DNA from: Candidatus Pelearchaeum sp.
GTDB lineage: Archaea > Thermoproteota > Nitrososphaeria_A > Caldarchaeales > Caldarchaeaceae
Direction: 5' to 3'
DNA length: 17,417 nucleotides
Assembly: GCA_015520425.1 (NCBI GenBank)
Contig: WAQC01000014.1
Span: 1-17,417, forward strand
Position 1 is the first letter of the stretch, and every line of letters starts with the position of its first letter. Positions 13,723-17,417 of the stretch are shown here, piece by piece. The notes below the pieces were generated by a model. The model saw only the letters and a program-made list of their open reading frames with translations. It made no database searches and had not been told where the DNA came from. The position numbers and the translations under genes were made by a program.

Positions 13723-14622
13723 CTATACGGCCTCCTCAACATCTTCCTGGCATGTAGCAGCTACCTTATCGTCGTTTATGCGTTTCACGTTCTCCAGCAG
13801 GCTGAGCTCCAGCCCCAGCTCCCGCGCAAACGATAGAAGCGCGTCCAAATCCTTTGGTAGGCACTCATCCGTAAAACCGCCCTTGAGAAAGTCCTCCAGA
13901 TACCAGTGGTGCGTCGGATACCTGTCGCTCAGCGCCAGCTTCACTATGTCGTATGGACTTACCCCCAAGACCTCGCAGAGCTTGGCAACCTCGTTGAAGA
14001 AGGAAATCTTACAACTCAACAGGCAGTTGGAAACATACTTCGCTAGGCAGGCCGTGTTCGGCGTGGTTTCAAATATCTCAAAGTTGGCGAAGCTCCTCCC
14101 CTTGAAATCCTCATAGAAGCGGCGAAGAGTTGATGCTGCTTCTGGGTCATATCCTGAGACGACGAAGAAGGGGAGCCTGAAAAAGTCTATGAAAGCTATC
14201 TTACCGCGCACGAATTCGGGGCTTATGCATATTCCAAGCTTGTTGCTCACTTCCCAGTAGTGGTTTCTTCTGAGTATTTCATCAACGACGCCTGGGAGGA
14301 CTGTGCTCTTGACGACTGTTACGTGGTAGTGTTCCGTCGGGTTTCGGCGGAAGACTTCTATCATGCTTCCCAGCGCTTCCTCTACGTGGCGTTGGTCAAA
14401 CCTTCCCCCGTTTGTCGGTGTGGGTACGCAGATGAATGAGATGTCTGTCCTTGCCACGAGCTCGTCTAGGCTCCGCGCAACGTTGAAGCCGTTGTTCTGA
14501 AGCTTGTTGCTCACTTCCTCGTTGACGTCGTAGAACGTTACGTCGTAGCCTACTGTGTGGAAAGTCCTCCCAAGCTCTCTGCCGATTGTTCCAGCACCTA
14601 TGACTCCTACTCTCCAGACCAT
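13723..14622 (-). CDS. UDP-glucose/GDP-mannose dehydrogenase-like protein without C-terminal domain
   Basis: A 299-aa protein with the N-terminal NAD-binding Rossmann domain (GVIGAGTIGRE, 6-16) and the central domain of the UDP-glucose/GDP-mannose dehydrogenase family. Catalytic residues are present: Glu136 in SPEF, Lys195 and Asn199 in KYVSNCLLSCKISFFNE, and the nucleophile Cys254 in ECLPKD (252-257, aligning with the family CFPKD). It ends about 20 aa after this block, whereas family members run to about 420-450 aa with a C-terminal domain that completes the sugar-nucleotide site. The missing part is not recoverable downstream: only 34 bp separate it from rps7. Expected chemistry is four-electron oxidation of a sugar nucleotide to a uronic acid, but with this truncation the substrate is doubtful. 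ATG 14622 follows a TATA-like box at 14648-14657. Confidence 0.85.
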   Translation of the reverse strand: MVWRVGVIGAGTIGRELGRTFHTVGYDVTFYDVNEEVSNKLQNNGFNVARSLDELVARTDISFICVPTPTNGGRFDQRHVEEALGSMIEVFRRNPTEHYHVTVVKSTVLPGVVDEILRRNHYWEVSNKLGICISPEFVRGKIAFIDFFRLPFFVVSGYDPEAASTLRRFYEDFKGRSFANFEIFETTPNTACLAKYVSNCLLSCKISFFNEVAKLCEVLGVSPYDIVKLALSDRYPTHHWYLEDFLKGGFTDECLPKDLDALLSFARELGLELSLLENVKRINDDKVAATCQEDVEEAV

Positions 14623-14647
14623 TACCGCCTATGCGAGAATAGCCACG

Positions 14648-14657
14648 CTATAACCTA
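14648..14657 (-). promoter_or_regulatory. TATA-like box of the sugar dehydrogenase-like gene
   Basis: AGGTTATAGC on the minus strand is centred about 30 nt before the ATG at 14622, in the 96-bp gap after the molybdenum hydroxylase gene, so the two same-strand genes need not be co-transcribed. Confidence 0.35.
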
Positions 14658-14689
14658 ATCCCTGGCCTGGATGGGTGGGGTTGCTGGGT

Positions 14690-14718
14690 ATGGTTTTTCT
14701 AAAAAGTGGAATGGATTT
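14690..14718 (-). terminator. T-rich 3' region of the molybdenum hydroxylase gene
   Basis: Reading the minus strand just past the TAA at 14721-14719, there is a T5 run at 14705-14701 within a C-ACTTTTTAG context, as expected for an archaeal intrinsic terminator. Confidence 0.35.
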
Positions 14719-17040
14719 TTAGCTTCTCTGAGCCTCTAGGAGGGCTTTTAGCTTGGGTGGCGTGAGGGGGCTCTCCAGAGGGACCACCCTCCCGTCAAAC
14801 GCGTCTTGGATGGCTGACGCCACCACAGCTGCGACGGGTATCACACCCGCCTCACCAACTCCTTTAGCGCCCAACGGGTTGAGCGGAGACCGCGTCTCAA
14901 GGTGATGAACCTCAACCTCAAGCGGCATCTCCATACTACTCGGTATCAAGTAGTCCATGAACGTCGTAGCTAGGGGCTGGCCATTCTCGTCGTGCAGTAT
15001 CTCCTCGTAGAGCGCTGAGCCTATGCCGTTGGAGAGGCCGCCGACTATCTGGCCCTCAACTATCATCGGGTTAATAACAGTCCCGCAGTCGTGTACGATT
15101 ACGTAGCGGAGTATCCTAATCTCGCCCGTCTCGGGGTCTATCTCCACCTCTGCTCCGTGGGCGCCGCTGCTGAAGACGGATTGTCGTGGGCTGAAGAATT
15201 TTGTAGCCTCAAGGCCAGGCTCGCGCTCTATCAAGCCGCGTATTGGGTGCGCTAGCACCGCGAGCTCGCCCAGCGTTATGGCTCTCTCTGGCGCACCGCG
15301 TACGAAGACCTTCCCATCGGCGAATTCCAAGTCTGCTGGGTTTGCCTCCAGCTTCTTCGCCGCTAGCTCTGCTGCCTTGTTCCTAACTTCCTGCGCAGCA
15401 AGGTAGACGGCGCTCCCCGCTATCGTGGCAGCCCTGCTGGCGAAGGTTCCTATGCCCCACGACATCTGTGCCGTGTCGCCTGTTACTACATCCACATCCT
15501 CAACGGCAACGCCTAGAACCTCTGCGGCGACCTGTGCGAGGGTTGTGAAGTGCCCCTGGCCCTGCGTCCCGACGCCAGTAGCTATGCTCACCCTTCCCGA
15601 CGGCTCTACGCGGACGCGCGCCATCTCGTAAGGGCCTACGCCAGCCCCCTCAACGTAGAGGGCGAAGCCGAGGCCGACGTAGCGGCCCTCTTCGCGATAC
15701 CTGCGCTTCCGCTCAGGCCAGCTAGCGTAGTCAAGGGCTTCAAGCAGCTTCTCAAGCATCATGGGGTAGTTGCCGCTGTCGTACTTCACGGGCCCGCCGT
15801 CTTGGTAGATTATCCCAGTGTCGTATGGGAATTCCTCTGGCTGTATGAGGTTCCTCCGCCTAATCTCGTCGCGCGGTATTCCGAGCTTGGCCGCTGCTAT
15901 GTCCATGACTCTCTCCATGACGTATACCGCTGCTGGCCTGCCAGCGCCCCTGACTGGGCTTACAACTGTTTTGTTCGTATAGACTGCTGTGAAATCCACG
16001 TGGAATGAGCCTATCTTATAGGGGCCTGGCATCGTGCCTGTCGTGATTATCGGGACCATTATCCCGTATGGGGTGTATGCTCCCATATCCACGAGGAATC
16101 TATCCCTGATTCCCAGCAGTTTTCCATCGCTGCTGAACGCTGCCTCTACGTAGTGTATCTGTATTCTCTGCTGGTTGGCCGCTATGGAGTATTCGCGCCT
16201 GTCTTCAATCCACTTTACTGGCCTGCCCAGCTTGAGCGCCGCGTATGTTACTAGCACCTCCTCTGGGTAGAAGAGCATTATCTTTGGGCCGAAGCCCCCG
16301 CCCACGTCTGGGGCTATTACGCGTATCTTGTTCTCTGGCAGGCCGAAGATTTTTGCCAGGCCGTTTCTTATTGGTATTGGTGCTTGCGTGGAGTCCCATA
16401 TCGTTAGGTAGCCCAGCCTCTCGTCGTAGCTCGCTACTACGCCGCGTGTTTCTATTGGCTGGCCAGCTCCTCGGTTGAATACTATCCTCTCCTTAACTAC
16501 TAGGTCTGCTGTGCCGAATGCTTGGTTAATGTCTCCCACGCTTATCGTGTGTTGGGCTACTATGTTCCTTGGTACGTCGTCATGGACTAGTGGGGCGTCT
16601 GGCTCTATTGCCTTCTCCACATCAACCACTGGTGGTAGCGGCTCGTATTCTACTTCTATGAGCTCCAGCGCGTCGCGTGCTGTGTATCTATCCTCAGCTA
16701 CGACGAACGCGACTGGCTCGCCCACGTACCTAACCTTTCCAGGAGCTAGTGTGTAGTGTGTTTTTTGGTGTGGTATTGGGTATTGGGGTAGTGGTGAGAC
16801 GGATTGGGGTAGTGGGCCGTTTATGTTCCCCAGGTCTTCCGCGGTATATACCGCCCTAACACCCCTGAGGCTTAGGGCTTGTGATTTGTCTATTGAGCGT
16901 ATAAGCGCGTGTGCGAATGTGCTTCTGAGGACAGCGCCGTAAAGCATGTTGGGGAGCTTGACATCATCAACATACAGCCCCCTGCCAGTTATGAGGCGAA
17001 AATCCTCAACACGCTTGATGGACGCACCTATTAATTTCAT
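14719..17040 (-). CDS. xanthine dehydrogenase-family molybdopterin-binding large subunit (form-II CoxL-like / aldehyde oxidoreductase)
   Basis: A 773-aa molybdenum hydroxylase large subunit of normal length. The N-terminal a/b hammerhead domain covers about 17-130; cofactor-binding regions include DVGGGFGPK (245-253) and GTQGQGHFT (491-499). The active loop reads PVRGAGR (362-368), the form-II type. True CO dehydrogenase (form I) has AYRCSFR with the copper-binding Cys, which is absent. The catalytic base is Glu730 in GVGE. It should hydroxylate an aldehyde or heterocycle; aldehyde or glyceraldehyde oxidation is a reasonable guess for Crenarchaeota. The FAD (medium) and 2Fe-2S (small) partner subunits are not adjacent on either side, so they must be encoded elsewhere. 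MoaA in this window serves its cofactor. ATG 17040 follows a strong TATA-like box at 17065-17076, indicating a leaderless message. Confidence 0.92.
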   Translation of the reverse strand: MKLIGASIKRVEDFRLITGRGLYVDDVKLPNMLYGAVLRSTFAHALIRSIDKSQALSLRGVRAVYTAEDLGNINGPLPQSVSPLPQYPIPHQKTHYTLAPGKVRYVGEPVAFVVAEDRYTARDALELIEVEYEPLPPVVDVEKAIEPDAPLVHDDVPRNIVAQHTISVGDINQAFGTADLVVKERIVFNRGAGQPIETRGVVASYDERLGYLTIWDSTQAPIPIRNGLAKIFGLPENKIRVIAPDVGGGFGPKIMLFYPEEVLVTYAALKLGRPVKWIEDRREYSIAANQQRIQIHYVEAAFSSDGKLLGIRDRFLVDMGAYTPYGIMVPIITTGTMPGPYKIGSFHVDFTAVYTNKTVVSPVRGAGRPAAVYVMERVMDIAAAKLGIPRDEIRRRNLIQPEEFPYDTGIIYQDGGPVKYDSGNYPMMLEKLLEALDYASWPERKRRYREEGRYVGLGFALYVEGAGVGPYEMARVRVEPSGRVSIATGVGTQGQGHFTTLAQVAAEVLGVAVEDVDVVTGDTAQMSWGIGTFASRAATIAGSAVYLAAQEVRNKAAELAAKKLEANPADLEFADGKVFVRGAPERAITLGELAVLAHPIRGLIEREPGLEATKFFSPRQSVFSSGAHGAEVEIDPETGEIRILRYVIVHDCGTVINPMIVEGQIVGGLSNGIGSALYEEILHDENGQPLATTFMDYLIPSSMEMPLEVEVHHLETRSPLNPLGAKGVGEAGVIPVAAVVASAIQDAFDGRVVPLESPLTPPKLKALLEAQRS

Positions 17041-17064
17041 GGAGGAAAATGTAATATGGCCAGA

Positions 17065-17076
17065 CTATATTTATAG
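17065..17076 (-). promoter_or_regulatory. TATA-like box of the molybdenum hydroxylase gene
   Basis: CTATAAATATAG on the minus strand is centred 30 nt before the ATG at 17040, one of the best TATA matches in the window. Confidence 0.55.
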
Positions 17077-17148
17077 ATAAACTCTAGAGAGCGATGAATG
17101 GGGAGAGAGTACTGCTATGTTTGGGGTTGGGAGATTTATGCGCGGTAT

Positions 17149-17166
17149 GGATTTTCTAGAAAATCC
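17149..17166. repeat. perfect 18-bp palindrome
   Basis: GGATTTTCTAGAAAATCC is exactly self-complementary. It lies between the hydroxylase promoter and the CRISPR end. A related string, GGTATGG followed by TTTTTCTAAAAA, occurs at the other end of the hydroxylase gene (about 14687-14705) and matches GGTATGG-ATTTTCTAGAAAA here at most positions. It could be a regulator site or a terminator for transcripts arriving from the CRISPR side. Confidence 0.45.
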
Positions 17167-17244
17167 CCACCCATCATTATAACTACAGCGTCCCCTCATG
17201 TTGGTAGAAAGAGTCTTGATGGGGAGCTCACACACCACAAACCC

Positions 17245-17417
17245 CAACGCCCCCTCTCTCTGGGATCAGTTTAGCCATTTCAGCTAACGCTGCTCTTTAA
17301 GACAGTCAGAAAACTAGCTCACAATTCCCGTTTTGGGATCAGTTAGCGATAATAACGCGCGTTGCTACTATTGCTTTAGACTCTCAATTTCCTTTTTGGG
17401 ATCAGACCGTCGTAAGG
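17245..17417 (-). CRISPR. trailer-side end of a CRISPR array (continues beyond right edge)
   Basis: A 25-nt repeat is present at 17381-17405 and, with 4 differences, at 17318-17342. A decayed third copy at 17245-17269 keeps mainly the final TGGGATCAG. Spacers are 17270-17317 (48 nt) and 17343-17380 (38 nt); a third begins at 17406. Read on the minus strand the last repeat ends in ATTGAGAG, comparable to the ATTGAAAG 3' end that gives the 8-nt 5' tag of crRNAs in many crenarchaeal arrays. Transcription should therefore run right to left, with the leader beyond the window. Increasing repeat decay toward the left is what the leader-distal end of an array shows. No cas gene is in the window. Confidence 0.8.

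Noticed and set aside
14719..17040. Aerobic CO dehydrogenase (CoxL form I)
   Set aside because: The active-site loop is RGAGR without the copper-binding Cys, and CoxM/CoxS are absent nearby.

Overview
The window looks like chromosomal DNA from a hyperthermophilic crenarchaeon (Thermoproteota). The evidence is archaeal-type gene content: ribosomal protein L30e, an archaeal NusA-like KH protein, archaeal S7, VapBC, an HxlR regulator and CPBP and RHH proteins. Coding sequence is rich in AGG/AGA arginine and ATA isoleucine codons. Many genes have a TATA-like box 24-31 nt upstream of the start codon and no Shine-Dalgarno (SD) sequence, which is the leaderless promoter layout common in this phylum. 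TTG and GTG starts are frequent. I cannot place the order or genus from sequence alone.

Layout, left to right. (1) 1-3060: the 5' end of a KaiC/RecA-type ATPase running off the left edge, a possible 51-aa membrane peptide, a paired-CBS protein whose stop abuts the stop of a convergent zinc MDR dehydrogenase, and a divergent GT4 glycosyltransferase. (2) 3143-4969: an ATP-type PEP carboxykinase-like protein of central carbon metabolism. (3) 4970-5838: gene debris, then an intact VapBC toxin-antitoxin pair. (4) 6000-7330: two overlapping, A/T-richer genes of unknown function; the second carries an N-terminal membrane anchor. (5) 7496-9433: MoaA, then an HxlR regulator divergent from a small HEXXH protein. 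(6) 9708-11775: a tightly spaced three-gene operon of an RHH/PH-like fusion, a two-TM protein with a bacterial-PH-type domain and a CPBP intramembrane protease. I regard this as the most interesting system in the window. (7) 11776-12242: a 467-bp GC-rich intergenic region able to form stems, a candidate non-coding RNA. (8) 12243-13688: L30e, NusA-like and S7, with no S12 in its usual place. (9) 13723-17040, minus strand: a UDP-glucose/GDP-mannose dehydrogenase-like protein lacking the C-terminal domain, and a lone form-II molybdopterin hydroxylase large subunit. (10) 17245-17417: the trailer-side end of a CRISPR array continuing beyond the right edge.

Links between genes. MoaA supplies the molybdenum cofactor precursor that the 14719-17040 enzyme would need. 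The glycosyltransferase and the sugar-nucleotide dehydrogenase-like protein could both serve glycan synthesis but are far apart. VapBC, the gene debris, the A/T-rich pair and the CRISPR end suggest that 4970-7500 and the right edge are the accessory, changeable parts of an otherwise housekeeping window.
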